Shown here: in pieces, positions 1 through 10,629 of the stretch
How positions within the stretch are numbered: position 1 is the stretch's first letter
Layout of the letters: every line of letters starts with the position of its first letter
From: Cepaea nemoralis
Taxonomy: Eukaryota > Mollusca > Gastropoda > Stylommatophora > Helicidae
Direction of reading: 5' to 3'
Length of the DNA stretch: 64,000 nucleotides
Assembly (NCBI GenBank): GCA_014155875.1
Contig: JACEFZ010028136.1
Span: 121,578-185,577, forward strand
Translations under genes and position numbers: made by a program
The notes under the pieces: model-generated
The model's database searches: none
Told to the model about the DNA's origin: nothing
The model's input: only the letters and a program-made list of their open reading frames with translations

Positions 1-680
1 TTCTCACAGTTTATATCCAATTCATCGTATATGCAGGCTAGATATCTGGAGGGTCTTTTGGGGCTGGTTTATTCAGAAGTTAATTAAAGTATTCAGCACA
101 ACTGTTTATTTGATCTTTGTATTCAGCCTAACTGTCCATTTGATCTATAATGTTGGTGAGAATTGTTCCAATATTTTTTTATAAGTCCACTTGGTTTATT
201 ATTCTTTCCTACAAACAAATTTCTTAGTGGTGTTGTAAATGTCTTTTTAATTTGAAACGAAAGGTTTCCTTTCGCTGCGGTTTCTTTTGTTTTATTTTAC
301 AAGGTCATCTAAACATTTTCTTTTGTCCGCCTTTATTGGTTTCCTAGACGCGATTCCATACACCTATTTAGATAACAACGTAGACAAAGTTGGAGGAACA
401 TATAACGATATTAGATTGCATGTGTAATAGGCACGAAGGGCTTTTAATGCACTAAAAAGTACATAGACGTCAAAGGAAATTAAAATAACAAAAGCAAAAC
501 AAAAATGTTTAATTCTAACGTTAAATCAGAAAAATTATATGGACCAGAAAAAGGCAGAACTGACTAAAACGATTAGTAATAAACGTTCCACGACATTCAC
601 TAACTGGTCCCTATGCAGAATAGACGGGTTAAAATGGTTTATTTAAAATATAGGACGACCCTAGAACACACGGAAAAGAG
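1..680. other. AT-rich intergenic DNA, no gene seen
   Basis: I see no conserved coding segment, RNA gene or clear repeat in this stretch. It is AT-rich and contains many stops in every frame. Confidence 0.5.
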
Positions 681-699
681 AATTACGGACAATGGTTAA

Positions 700-1780
700 A
701 AACTCCGCCGCGGAGCAAACACAGCAGGGGGCTTGTGATCGTCAGAAAACACCCCCTTCCACGAGTGTTTCGGCCCATTATACCCTTAACACTCTCTAGG
801 GGCTTGCCCGTCCGGGTCATGACTCCGGGCGTCTTTTCCCTGCCGTGGAGACGTTCGGTCGATTTCGTTGTCATTGTTGTGCTTGTCCTAATTGTGCCCA
901 CTAAGCCTTCTTGGTATACCGGCTCCGTGGCCGAGGGGTTAGCAGCTTTCTCCGCTAACTCCGAATACTCTCGTCACGTGACGCGACGAGAATTAGCAGT
1001 GGTTCGAATCGCAAAAGTGACTTATGAGAGTATGGAGCCGGTCGCTCAGAAAGTCGTGGCGTGCTGGTGAGCGTAATCTAGCCTAGGAATCAACATACAG
1101 CTGAAAGATGCTGGTGTTGACCGCAATATCCTGAAATAGGATGGAAACGCGGAAAAAAAAAAAAAAAGCCTTCTTGGTGGCGTTTGGGGAACCTGATCTT
1201 CACCCTGAGACTCTCAGAAGGTTGCTCGGGTGCGTCACAGGTGACATCGACTTGAGTCTTTTCAGCACTGTGAGGTTCTCCCTGGCTAAGATCCTCTTGT
1301 GTCTTATGTATATCCCGTTCTCAGGAGCACTGTCATGCTTCCTGTGACGCACTCTCGCACTTCTTTCGTCCAGCGTGAATTCTCATTCCCCGGAAGGTGC
1401 CGAAGCTTTTACCACAGACGCATGGCCAATCCGGTCGCTCGGCTGAAGTCATGGTCGACTGGACGGATGGGGTCGTCACCGTGTGATCGCCAGTGGATCC
1501 TTCATGCTCCCCCGCCCCTTTTCGGGGGATCCAAGGGGCATCTATCTGTACTTTGAGTTGACGCGACATTATGCAGTATTATGCGTTGTCAGCCCGGTCT
1601 TCCGTCGGCCCCACCGTTTCACCGGTGGAGGCAATTCCACCACTGCGCTGCAGCAGTGCCAGTCTTTCCAGGGCGTCTCTCTGAATTACCAGAATGCCCA
1701 TCCGTCTATCCGGATTGTCTGATGGACTGGCCATAAGTTAGTGTTAAAGGATCCGCCGCGGAGCAAACACGGCAGAAATA
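700..1780 (-). mobile_element. Relic of a non-LTR retrotransposon with a zinc-finger segment
   Basis: The minus strand around 1569-1333 encodes a C2H2-like finger (C-x-C-G-K-S-F, then G-M-R-I-H and K-K-C). This style is common at the start of retrotransposon polyproteins in invertebrates. A 26-bp sequence, ccgccgcggagcaaacac followed by a/g and gcag, occurs at both ends (about 704-728 and 1752-1776), suggesting two stacked or rearranged pieces of one element. A SINE is inserted at 916-1167. No long open frame survives. The family name is not resolved. Confidence 0.45.
916..1167 (+). mobile_element. tRNA-derived SINE (family S1), full length with A-tail
   Basis: The head starts ccggctccgtggccgagg and has a tRNA-like A box (tggccgaggggtta) and an exact B box (ggttcgaatc near 1002), as expected for an internal RNA polymerase III promoter. 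The body ends in a 15-base A run. The copy is flanked by an 11-bp direct repeat, gccttcttggt, at 905-915 and 1168-1178, which is the target-site duplication. It interrupts an older retrotransposon relic. Confidence 0.85.
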
Positions 1781-1989
1781 ATGTGGGGACGTCATAGCCG
1801 GCGCTACGTGAGATATCATAAGATAGGACAGCACTGCGTAGAGAGAGTTGGTTGTAGGCCTGTAGGGATAAATGGCGACACAAATAAACTAATATGGACG
1901 AACGAAGAAAAAGAAGGAGGAGGAGGAGGAGGAGATGGAGGAGAAATTGAAAATTCATGGTCTATTGATTTAGTTTTAAAACGAAGTTG

Positions 1990-2690
1990 CTGATAATAAA
2001 CCAGGCCAGTTGGGTGACATGTTTACGTTTACATTGTTCGGTACATTAAAGAGTGTATGGATCATCTCAAGGGTGCAACTGCTGGGATCATCTGTCCGAT
2101 GTGAAGATTAGATTGATTCAGTTGTTAAGTTTATTGATTATCTAGAACTTTCGTCAAAGCATGTGGGACAGATGTGAATGTGACCTATCGTGTTGGACAG
2201 ATGTTGATGTACAGGAAGGAGTACTTGTAGCGCACTTGCTGTTAAGCCGCCTACGTTGTGCCTGCGAATGATTCTGTGCACTGCTGCCACAAGTGATACT
2301 ACGTGCTTTAACAGAGACCTGATAATGCATTAATCTATATCTGTCTGCAGCCGGTCGTACAGATGCTTAGTATGCATCCTTAGTCAATAGCTGGAAGGAC
2401 ACGAAGAGCAATCGGAGACGATGGCAGGATTATGTGCGTCTGCTGTTGTACTTTTATATTTAATGAATTTCTGACGTAGTCTGTGTCCGCGCATTACAGT
2501 TGGAGAAGCATGCACACGTTTAGCATACCACGTCTTCACTTTGCCACTGAAAATGTACAATAAAACTTAAACACAGAGAGCCCCACAAACAATATGTTGC
2601 ACGGTTCATTGCCTGGTATATTTATCTGCTTCTCGTCAGGTGCATATTGTAGAGTTATATATCATACTTTAAAATAAATGAATAATACTT
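1990..2690. other. Unannotated AT-rich DNA
   Basis: No supported gene. No repeat family that recurs elsewhere in the window was recognised here. Confidence 0.4.
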
Positions 2691-2699
2691 TAGCTGGAA

Positions 2700-2955
2700 A
2701 GAAAATTGTTGCGTATGCCTTACGGAACGTTGCAGTCAACACCAGCATTTTTCAGCTGCTGTTGATGTACTAGGCAATGTTTACGTTCAGTAGTTTGCCA
2801 TTGCTGTCTGAACGACTGGCTCTCATACCAGCACGTTATAACACAACGCGACACGGTCTGCTGCACAAATCGGTCGCAGCTGAGCTTCGAACGCCTGGTA
2901 CCCGGCTCACGAACCACGTTCGCAAGCCTTTAGCCACGGAGCCGGCTATTTTAGA
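2700..2955 (-). mobile_element. tRNA-derived SINE S1 copy, minus strand
   Basis: Read on the minus strand, it begins with the S1 head (agccggctccgtggctaaag), has a B-box-like gttcgaagctc, and then the family core 'caatggcaaactactgaacg' before the 3' end near 2703. It is diverged from the copy at 916-1167. Confidence 0.75.
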
Positions 2956-3113
2956 TGAAACAATTACAATATTGTTCATTTATTCGCTTTATATGATAAT
3001 ACAGGGTGTATTTTAATGATTATGGGGTTTTTGAAAATATTGCCGTTCCAAGTTTTGTATTTACCTTTTATGTTGCATGAGTTCGCAGAGGGTGAATACA
3101 AAACTTGGACAGG

Positions 3114-3114
<1 letters not shown>

Positions 3115-3145
<31 letters not shown>

Positions 3146-3255
3146 TAGGAACCGACATCACAGCTTTCGGGATATTCCCATAAGCGCTCCGTCCCCATCC
3201 TCAGCAGCCAGCGAAGAGTTCCAACACTAATAATAATAATAATAATAATAATAGA
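3115..3255 (-). mobile_element. 3' end of an RNase H-type LINE with (ATCA)n tail
   Basis: The minus strand reads T-L-R-W-L-L, a run of charged residues, then E-C/S-x-D-V-G-S-stop, followed by a (tcaa)n tail (ttgattga repeats on the plus strand at 3117-3144). The same C-terminal signature recurs at about 5.75 kb and 38.9 kb. An (aat)n tract at 3228-3253 adjoins it. Confidence 0.6.
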
Positions 3256-3726
3256 CCGGCAATATTTTCAAAAACCCCACAGTCATTAAAATTACACCCT
3301 GTATACACTCCGCAGTACGCACCTGGCGAAATGCATCGAAGTATTCCAGGCTATAAATGGCTCAACATACTGTTTATGACTTCTGTGTAGCAAATTTTGT
3401 AGCCTTGAAAGCTGTTACACTCGTGCATACATGCATCTAGTCTTTAGTGTATGAATCAAGGGTTTTCAGTGAGCAAGGTGATACCCGTGTTGCTTTATGT
3501 AATCCTTTTATATGGAAAAACATTTCCTCCTACGATATATTGATTCCCTGTGCAAAAATTTGTGGATAATTCTTCATTTCATTCGTTGCCGCAAGTCCAC
3601 ATTTGCCCAGATATCTTCACAACCGGTGTTATCAGATCCCATCTTGCCATTTAGGTCATTCAACAAAATTTTGATGAATCCATTCCTTTGATTCCCTTTA
3701 GTACTTTGAAATTTGAAATTGCATGT

Positions 3727-3846
<120 letters not shown>

Positions 3847-3863
3847 GCCCCCTTTAATAGTAA

Positions 3864-5138
3864 ACAGTCTATAGTGAGACAGAAGTGAAGTGATTCTAGT
3901 AACTAACTGATTCAGTCTATAGTGAGACAGAAGTGAAGTGATTCTAGTAAACTAACTGATTCAGTCTATAGTGAGACAGAAGTGAAGTGATTCTAGTAAA
4001 CTAACTGATTCAGTCTATAGTGAGACAGAAGTGAAGTGATTCTAGTAAACTAACTGATTCAGTCTATAGTGAGACAGAAGTGAAGTGATTCTAGTAAACT
4101 AACTGATTCAGTCTATAGTGAGACAGAAGTGAAGTGATTCTAGTAAACTAACTGATTCAGTCTATAGTGAGACAGAAGTGAAGTGATTCTAGTAAACTAA
4201 CTGATTCAGTCTATAGTGAGACAGAAGTGAAGTGATTCTAGTAAACTAACTGATTCAGTCTATAGTGAGACAGAAGTGAAGTGATTCTAGTAAACTAACT
4301 GATTCAGTCTATAGTGAGACAGAAGTGAAGTGATTCTAGTAAACTAACTGATTCAGTCTATAGTGAGACAGAAGTGAAGTGATTCTAGTAAACTAACTGA
4401 TTCAGTCTATAGTGAGACAGAAGTGAAGTGATTCTAGTAAACTAACTGATTCAGTCTATAGTGAGACAGAAGTGAAGTGATTCTAGTAAACTAACTGATT
4501 CAGTCTATAGTGAGACAGAAGTGAAGTGATTCTAGTAAACTAACTGATTCAGTCTATAGTGAGACAGAAGTGAAGTGATTCTAGTAAACTAACTGATTCA
4601 GTCTATAGTGAGACAGAAGTGAAGTGATTCTAGTAAACTAACTGATTCAGTCTATAGTGAGACAGAAGTGAAGTGATTCTAGTAAACTAACTGATTCAGT
4701 CTATAGTGAGACAGAAGTGAAGTGATTCTAGTAAACTAACTGATTCAGTCTATAGTGAGACAGAAGTGAAGTGATTCTAGTAAACTAACTGATTCAGTCT
4801 ATAGTGAGACAGAAGTGAAGTGATTCTAGTAAACTAACTGATTCAGTCTATAGTGAGACAGAAGTGAAGTGATTCTAGTAAACTAACTGATTCAGTCTAT
4901 AGTGAGACAGAAGTGAAGTGATTCTAGTAAACTAACTGATTCAGTCTATAGTGAGACAGAAGTGAAGTGATTCTAGTAAACTAACTGATTCAGTCTATAG
5001 TGAGACAGAAGTGAAGTGATTCTAGTAAACTAACTGATTCAGTCTATAGTGAGACAGAAGTGAAGTGATTCTAGTAAACTAACTGATTCAGTCTATAGTG
5101 AGACAGAAGTGAAGTGATTCTAGTAAACTAACTGATTC
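3864..5138. repeat. 49-bp satellite array, about 26 units, almost identical
   Basis: The unit contains cagtctatagtgagacagaa and ends gtaaactaactgatt. The period is 49 bp, except that the first unit is one base shorter. From 3912 to 5138 I see no substitutions between units. The array directly abuts the (CT)n tract. Confidence 0.97.
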
Positions 5139-5295
5139 ATGCTTGTCGTTTGCTAGGTGCATAACGCTGGATCGCACTCGTGCTTACTGTCTTTTTCGTG
5201 GTTTTATGCCTTTATTTTTCTAGAACACATTGCATCTCGCTGGATTAGTTTTCTCTGCCTCTTTCGGTAGTTTTGGTGCCACTCCTTCATAGTGA

Positions 5296-5560
5296 GAGGC
5301 GGCTGTCTTTGTATGACCCAAAAACAGCACTGTTTGACCTGTGTATGGAAGCTTTTTGCCAGCGGTCTTTGTATGACCCAAAAACAGCACTGTTTGACCT
5401 GTGTATGGAAGCTTTTTGCCAGCGGTCTTTGTATGACCCAAAAACAGCACTGTTTGACATGTGTATGGAAGCTTTTTGCCAGCTGTCTTTGTATGGCCCG
5501 AGAAAAGCACTGTTTGACCTGTGTATGGAAGATTTTTGCCAGTTGTCCTCCATCTAGAAA
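5296..5560. repeat. 60-bp tandem repeat, about 4.4 units
   Basis: The unit begins ctttgtatgacccaaaaaca and ends agctttttgccag, repeated at about 5309, 5369, 5429 and 5489. The fourth unit is diverged. The 60-bp period keeps several frames open without any coding meaning. Confidence 0.93.
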
Positions 5561-5589
5561 TGTGCTTATCATTTATAGGACGCTGCGAT

Positions 5590-5660
5590 CAATCCCAGTT
5601 GATTTACTAGGCAATTTTTTTCGTTCAGTAGTTTGCCATTGCTTTGTGAACGAGGGGTCA
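5590..5660 (-). mobile_element. Fragment of SINE S1
   Basis: It contains the family core 'cgttcagtagtttgccattg' seen in the other minus-strand S1 copies. The tRNA-like head is missing. Confidence 0.55.
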
Positions 5661-5714
5661 AGGTTGAAGTAAAAGTGACCGGTGTAAGGAAAGAACCCGC
5701 TACTCCAACGCCAG

Positions 5715-6165
5715 CTCACTGGAAGTTGAGTTGAGTTGAGTTGAGTCAAGAACCGACATCACTGCACTCAGGAATTCCCATACGTGCTCAGTCCCCTCAT
5801 TCAACAGCCAGCGAAGAGTCATACTACTAATCGTTCCCACCGCTATCTGGTTAAATGTTCTCCTGGTCTTCCCTCTCAATTTTGAGATTCTTCCAGAACC
5901 CCTGCCGATCCCCCCGCAATCTCATTCTCTCCACATATGGGTTCTCAATCTATTCCTCCGCCTTCTCCACCTGGTCCCACAAGCGCACGACCACCTCCCC
6001 CTTGTCCATAGGCAAGATACCACCAAGAGGTGCATTCCCAGCTAGCCTATCAGCCTGTTCATTCCCCCGTACACCCGGAAGTTTAAGCATAAGGGCATTC
6101 AACCCCACGGCCACGCTGGCCTCTGCCTTCCATAAAGTTTGGCATTATCTCCAAATGCGAGTCTT
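5715..6165 (-). mobile_element. C-terminal part of an RNase H-type LINE
   Basis: The minus strand carries a degenerate C-terminal RNase H segment (G-N-E-Q-A-D-R-L-A-G followed by a hydrophilic linker) and then T-L-R-W-L-L-N, ending in S-A-V-M-S-V-L-D. The 3' tail is ttgag-type pentanucleotides (plus strand 5724-5745). Frameshifts and stops show it is dead. It is related to the copies at 3.1 kb and 38.9 kb. Confidence 0.65.
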
Positions 6166-6169
6166 ATAA

Positions 6170-7080
6170 CATGTCATTTCGCACGCTACTTGCACGGATT
6201 GACTCCTCATGGCGCCATACTTATGTGAGTAGCGCTCCCTCACATCTTGGTTTGCTGAGTAGTTTTCTTGTCTTTCTTGACCTGTTCATGGTTGGCTGGG
6301 TTATGTAGCAACAGTTTTCTAGCGGATGAGGTAGCTGACCTCTCGCCAACCCTCCTTGGCGGCCTCTAACGACACGCACAGTACCTTACTGTGTGACTGT
6401 TCTTTGCTTCTTTTATAGACATGGATAACACACAAGCGATTAATAATACACTATTTGACTATTAATTACTTACTCTACAATGTCAGTATTTAATATGGTT
6501 GTCGTGTGTATGTCTTCTTTATTTTCAAAGTTGTCCCCTGGCTTTATTGTAATTCATCTGATAGAGGGCTGTGTACTGGACATTAATATTGTGTCAGGTA
6601 TTTTTTTTAAAGAATCAAAACTTACGTGATATTTCCGATCCTGCCACAGTCACTTTTGAAGATAGTTTACTATAACACAAAATATACCGTATTTGAGAAG
6701 AACATACGCGAAAATCACAGACGTCACCATAATGCCGAGCGAGAACACAAACCATGTTGACAACGTTTCTGACAATGTACCTACATATCGTTAGAGACTT
6801 ACCTCAGCGACTAGCGGTTTTTGCAAACATTTCAATAACGCCTGTATTCGCCTGTTGCAGTGTGGACGCGGTCGATGTTACGGGACGGTTGTTTACTCGT
6901 CGTCTCCCGCCTTTCGCCACGAAGCGTCTGCTTCGCGTGTCTTATTTAGGTAGATACTGTGTGTCTACAATGAAATCCTACTTTGTGAACATGGAAGAAA
7001 ACGGGCGGTTGTTGAACAATGTTACGAAGAAGTCTCATAAAGTGTTGTAAATGTTAATGTGCAATTAGGCTCATTGACTC
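6170..7080. other. Unannotated DNA
   Basis: No conserved domain is recognisable. A 98-codon frame at 6754-7050 has no features I can name and is not called as a gene. Confidence 0.4.
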
Positions 7081-7084
7081 ACAA

Positions 7085-7209
7085 TGAAAATGGATTGACG
7101 ACATCAGAGACATTGTACAATCACACGGAATGACACTATCCAGTGCCGCCCACCGGGCGCTGGAACGCAAATTATTCCTCCCCACGACGCTTGACGGCAG
7201 AAGTGGAAA

Positions 7210-7255
<46 letters not shown>

Positions 7256-7256
7256 C
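7085..7256 (+). mobile_element. LINE 3' end with (GAT)n tail
   Basis: The plus strand reads W-I-D-D-I-R-D-I-V-Q-S-H-G-M-T-L-S, then A-L-E-R-K-L-F-L-P-T-T-L-D-G-R-S-G-K. This is the C-terminal tail of a reverse transcriptase, followed at once by about 15 GAT triplets. A sister copy lies on the minus strand at 49.75-50.16 kb. Confidence 0.7.
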
Positions 7257-7333
7257 TCACAACCTTATCTCTGAAGCAGGTGGTTTAGGGAGGCGCCCTT
7301 GACCTTCTCTATTGAATATGAGTCAGTTTCCCA

Positions 7334-7640
7334 GGCCGGCTCTGTGGCCAAGGCGTTACCAATGCAATTCGTAATCCCACACACCACGTTCGAAACACAG
7401 CTGCGGGCGACTTAGAAGCAGACCGCTTTGCGATAGTATTTCCATACACTGGTATGAGTGTCGGTCGTTCAGAAAGCAACGGCAAACTACTGAACGAACG
7501 TTGGTATTTCCATACACTGGTATGAGTGTCGGTCATTCAGAAAGCAACGGCAAACTACTTAATGTAATCTTGCCCAGGAATCACAAACAGCCAAAAAATA
7601 CTGCAGTTGACTGCTACGTCCTGTACAGGATATGCAATAA
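7334..7640 (+). mobile_element. SINE S1 copy with internal duplication
   Basis: The head is ggccggctctgtggccaagg, with a B-box-like cgttcgaaac. A segment of about 65 bp (tatttccatacactggtatg through the agcaacggcaaactact core) is present twice in tandem, at about 7438-7502 and 7505-7557. It ends near an A-rich tail at 7630. Confidence 0.78.
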
Positions 7641-7644
7641 ACTA

Positions 7645-8700
7645 AGTTTCGTAGAGTTTTAGTTGTCCTTGCTAGTCGTTTCTTGTGTTATTATATCACT
7701 GCTCTAGGAAATCCATCTACGTGAAGGACACGCTGAATGTCAAACCACCACTTTCTTTGTGAAAGTTCCTTCAAAAACAAAGGTTAGGGCAACAAGGCCC
7801 GACAAAAGAAGTCGGCAGGTAGAGCCCTTAAACCCGGGAAGGCAATCTGCATTATGGGAGGAGGAATCCAGAAAAGAAACCTCAAGAATTCGGAAGAGTT
7901 TTGCCTAAGTGATATGGGACTAGAAAAGGGACATCTACGCACTATGAATGCGTCTACGTACCACCAAGCAGGAGACCACAAAGGTGCAACAGACCAAGAC
8001 GCGGGACGAGAGGCGGATGGAGCAACGCCTGGGAACACTACCAATGAGACACTCCCTGAAAGAGGAACAATTTGAGACGGGGCGGGAGCCTGATACCTCC
8101 ATGCCTTAGCGCGAACATCAACAGACACGGCAAGCAGCAACAATGCGGATATCAACACAGAGCCAGAGACGCACAGAAAATAGGAGGCGAAACACACACA
8201 TCTATTTTCACGAGCAGATGCAGAAAGGAAACACTACAAGGGCCCCATTCATAACACGCACACAGAGAGACAGCTGAGCGGGGCCTGGCTATTTGTCTCG
8301 ACATAGTGGACTGGATTGGACTACACTGAATGCTATGCATCATCATGTTTCTGACCCATGCTGGAACAGACGCACAGTAAATGTTGATAGCAGGAGGAGG
8401 AGGAAAACAAGCAGGAGACGGAGGTGGAAAAGAAGAGGATGACACGACGAAGAAGAACTGCCCTAGACAAGTTTGTTGAACTAACCACACATAATGGGAA
8501 ATCACAAACAACAAGTCTCACTCTTCCCCAAAGCTTCTATGGCTGAAAATAATAGTTAGGTACTTTAGTGACATTTAAAAAAATGGTTTGTATCGATTAC
8601 ATCTGGACAGCTGAATAGGACCTGGAAAATGCTTTCCAACAGTACCTCATTCAAGTCTGTATGGTGATTCTAAGCCGAGATATCCGGATTTGTGTGTAAA
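7645..8700. other. Unannotated DNA
   Basis: Several short frames exist here, but none shows a recognisable domain. No RNA gene or tandem repeat was seen. Confidence 0.4.
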
Positions 8701-8714
8701 ATTATGTCATAAAT

Positions 8715-9420
8715 GGAACATAGAGGAAAATACTGATTTTGCTTTCTTCTTCTTCAGCGTTCCAAGCCATTGAGGTTCTTTGCTGCAGATACAATCCGTC
8801 TCCATTCGTCTCTCTGGTTGACCTTCTCTTGCCAGTCGTTGACTCCAAGTGCTTGTAGGTCTGTATATATATATATATATATATATATTATCTCTCCACC
8901 GTCTTCTTGGTCTACCTCGGGGTCTACGGTCATTTATTTCCTGAGTGTAAGCGAGTTTTGTTTCCCTCTTATCTTCCATTCTTTCTATATGCCCCAGCCA
9001 TTGTAGTCTATTAGCCTTCATGAAACCAGTGATTAGCAGGGACTTAAACAGATCATAAAAGTCTTTGTTACTTCTTCTTTTCCACTCTCCACTTTGTGTA
9101 TCCCTAATGGGTCCAAAGATGCGTCTTAAAACTTTGTTCTCAAAGGTTTGCAACAAGGCTTCGTCTCCTTTCGTTGTACTCCAGGTTTCAGAGCCATACA
9201 GCACAACTGGTCTGATCAGTGTTTTGTATATTGTGATTTTGGTGTTACAAGATAGCGCATTTGAAGTTAGTGGATGTTGTAGTGCATAGTATATCTTATT
9301 TCCAGAATTGATTCTAGTTTGTATTTCTTCCCTTATGATGTTGGAGCAGTTGAAAATTGTACCCAGGTATTTGTATGTTTCCGTTCTTTTAATGGTCATA
9401 TTATCTATTTGTATGTGGCC
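8715..9420 (-). mobile_element. C-terminal half of a LINE reverse transcriptase, broken by a TA microsatellite
   Basis: The minus strand encodes the region after the palm domain of a non-LTR reverse transcriptase: Y-K-Y-L-G-T, then R-P-V-V-L-Y-G-S-E-T-W-S, L-R-R-I-F-G, L-Q-W-L-G-H-I-E-R-M and R-P-R-G-R-P-R-R-R-W-R-D-N. Inside the last segment a TA run (8864-8888) shifts the frame. Beyond it, the correct continuation (D-L-Q-A-L-G-V-N-D-W, then W-R-R-I-V-S-A-A-K-N-L-N-G-L-E-R-stop) is found in another frame. The 3' end is gaacgctgaagaagaag, resembling the tail of the (GAA)n elements in the IMPDH introns. Confidence 0.85.
8864..8888. repeat. (TA)n microsatellite inside retrotransposon coding DNA
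   Basis: A pure TA run replaces a few codons of the reverse-transcriptase C-terminus and changes the reading frame. Confidence 0.95.
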
Positions 9421-9579
9421 AGAGTTTTGACTTGCTGCCCAGAAATAACATTTGTTTACAATGTGTTTAAAACTGCTACAACTTCTTTAATTTTGATAAA
9501 ACCCCTTAGCAACTATATATTTTCATGTTCAGAACAGCGAGGCCTAACTGCCTAAGCAAATAATTTTTGATGTTATGCA

Positions 9580-9830
9580 ATATTGGCTCATTAAAATTCA
9601 AAATGGTCGCTAATTAATTATTTAATAATGATTAAACTTAGCTAACGAACCTTGAAATGCCAATTGTGAATATTTTTCCCTTCAGTTTGATCAAACAAAT
9701 ACAAAGGCCATGTTGTGATGTTGTAAATATGTTTTGTTACTAATTTAATTTCAAAATGGCTGCCAATTAAACAATTAATAATTAATTTTTAAAATTTAAA
9801 CTTTGTTAACGAACCATAAAACACCAATTA
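9580..9830. repeat. Two imperfect ~125-bp direct repeats
   Basis: Each repeat has an aaaatgg-c/t-gcnaattaa core followed by AT-rich DNA and 'aacgaacc-t/a-t-aaa-ccaatt'. They look like a diverged tandem pair of unknown origin. Confidence 0.5.
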
Positions 9831-10359
9831 TGTATCTCCGAAGTTGGAGTGGGTTCGCCTGATGGCGAGGGACACTGCCAATAGGGGAAGCTAATCCAAA
9901 GACCACTTTAGGAATTTGGCCGAAGTTCTGGAGCAAGCAACGTGGCCGCAGGGTCATATGATTTTGATCGCGAATGTCCGATCGCGACACCGAATCAAAG
10001 TGGCTAATAATAGCTTTATGAGACATATATTTGTAGTGGCATAGTCATTGGTGCCCTTGTAAGCCAAGACAGTGGTCTGAGTTCAATAACCAGCAGAGGC
10101 AGAATTATTTGTTACAACCAACACGGCTCTGGTCTCGACCCAGCCTCCTATAAATGGAAACCAAATAACTTCCAGAATTGTCTGGAATACATGTGGTGAG
10201 CTAGAGTGTGTAAGTCTAATACTTCATACCTGAACGGCTGTCTGCTATGAGAATACCTTGGAGATTGTAGGTTCATGTAGATGGGACATCACAAGTTCAC
10301 AAACATGATGTATGCAGTCATGAAGAAAGCTGCATAGAAATATCATGAATGGGACTTTA

Positions 10360-10525
10360 TGAATAAAGAAGTTCAGAAATGTCATGTACGAAGTTCTGAA
10401 TAATGAAGTTCATAAATGTCAGTATGAAGTCTGGAATAAGAATTTCAGACATATGAAATTCTGAATAAAGTTGTTCAGAAATATCATGTAAGACGTTTTG
10501 ACTAAAGTTCAGAAATGTTATGTAT
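10360..10525. repeat. Degenerate short repeats
   Basis: The motif gttcagaaatgtcatgta and variants recur four to five times with irregular spacing, just upstream of the 45/39-bp satellite. Confidence 0.6.
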
Positions 10526-10629
10526 GTAATAGCAAATAAAGAAGGGTGGAAATACCATGTAGAGAGTCACCAAGAAACCCTGGTGCAGAATGAGTCACAG
10601 AACATAACCCAATGGCAGATGCTACTGCA

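Noticed and set aside
3864..5138. CRISPR-like array of regular repeats
   Set aside because: The units are contiguous with no unique spacers, and the context is eukaryotic.
7054..7260. Poly-His frame
   Set aside because: Translation of the (GAT)n tail of a LINE on the other strand.
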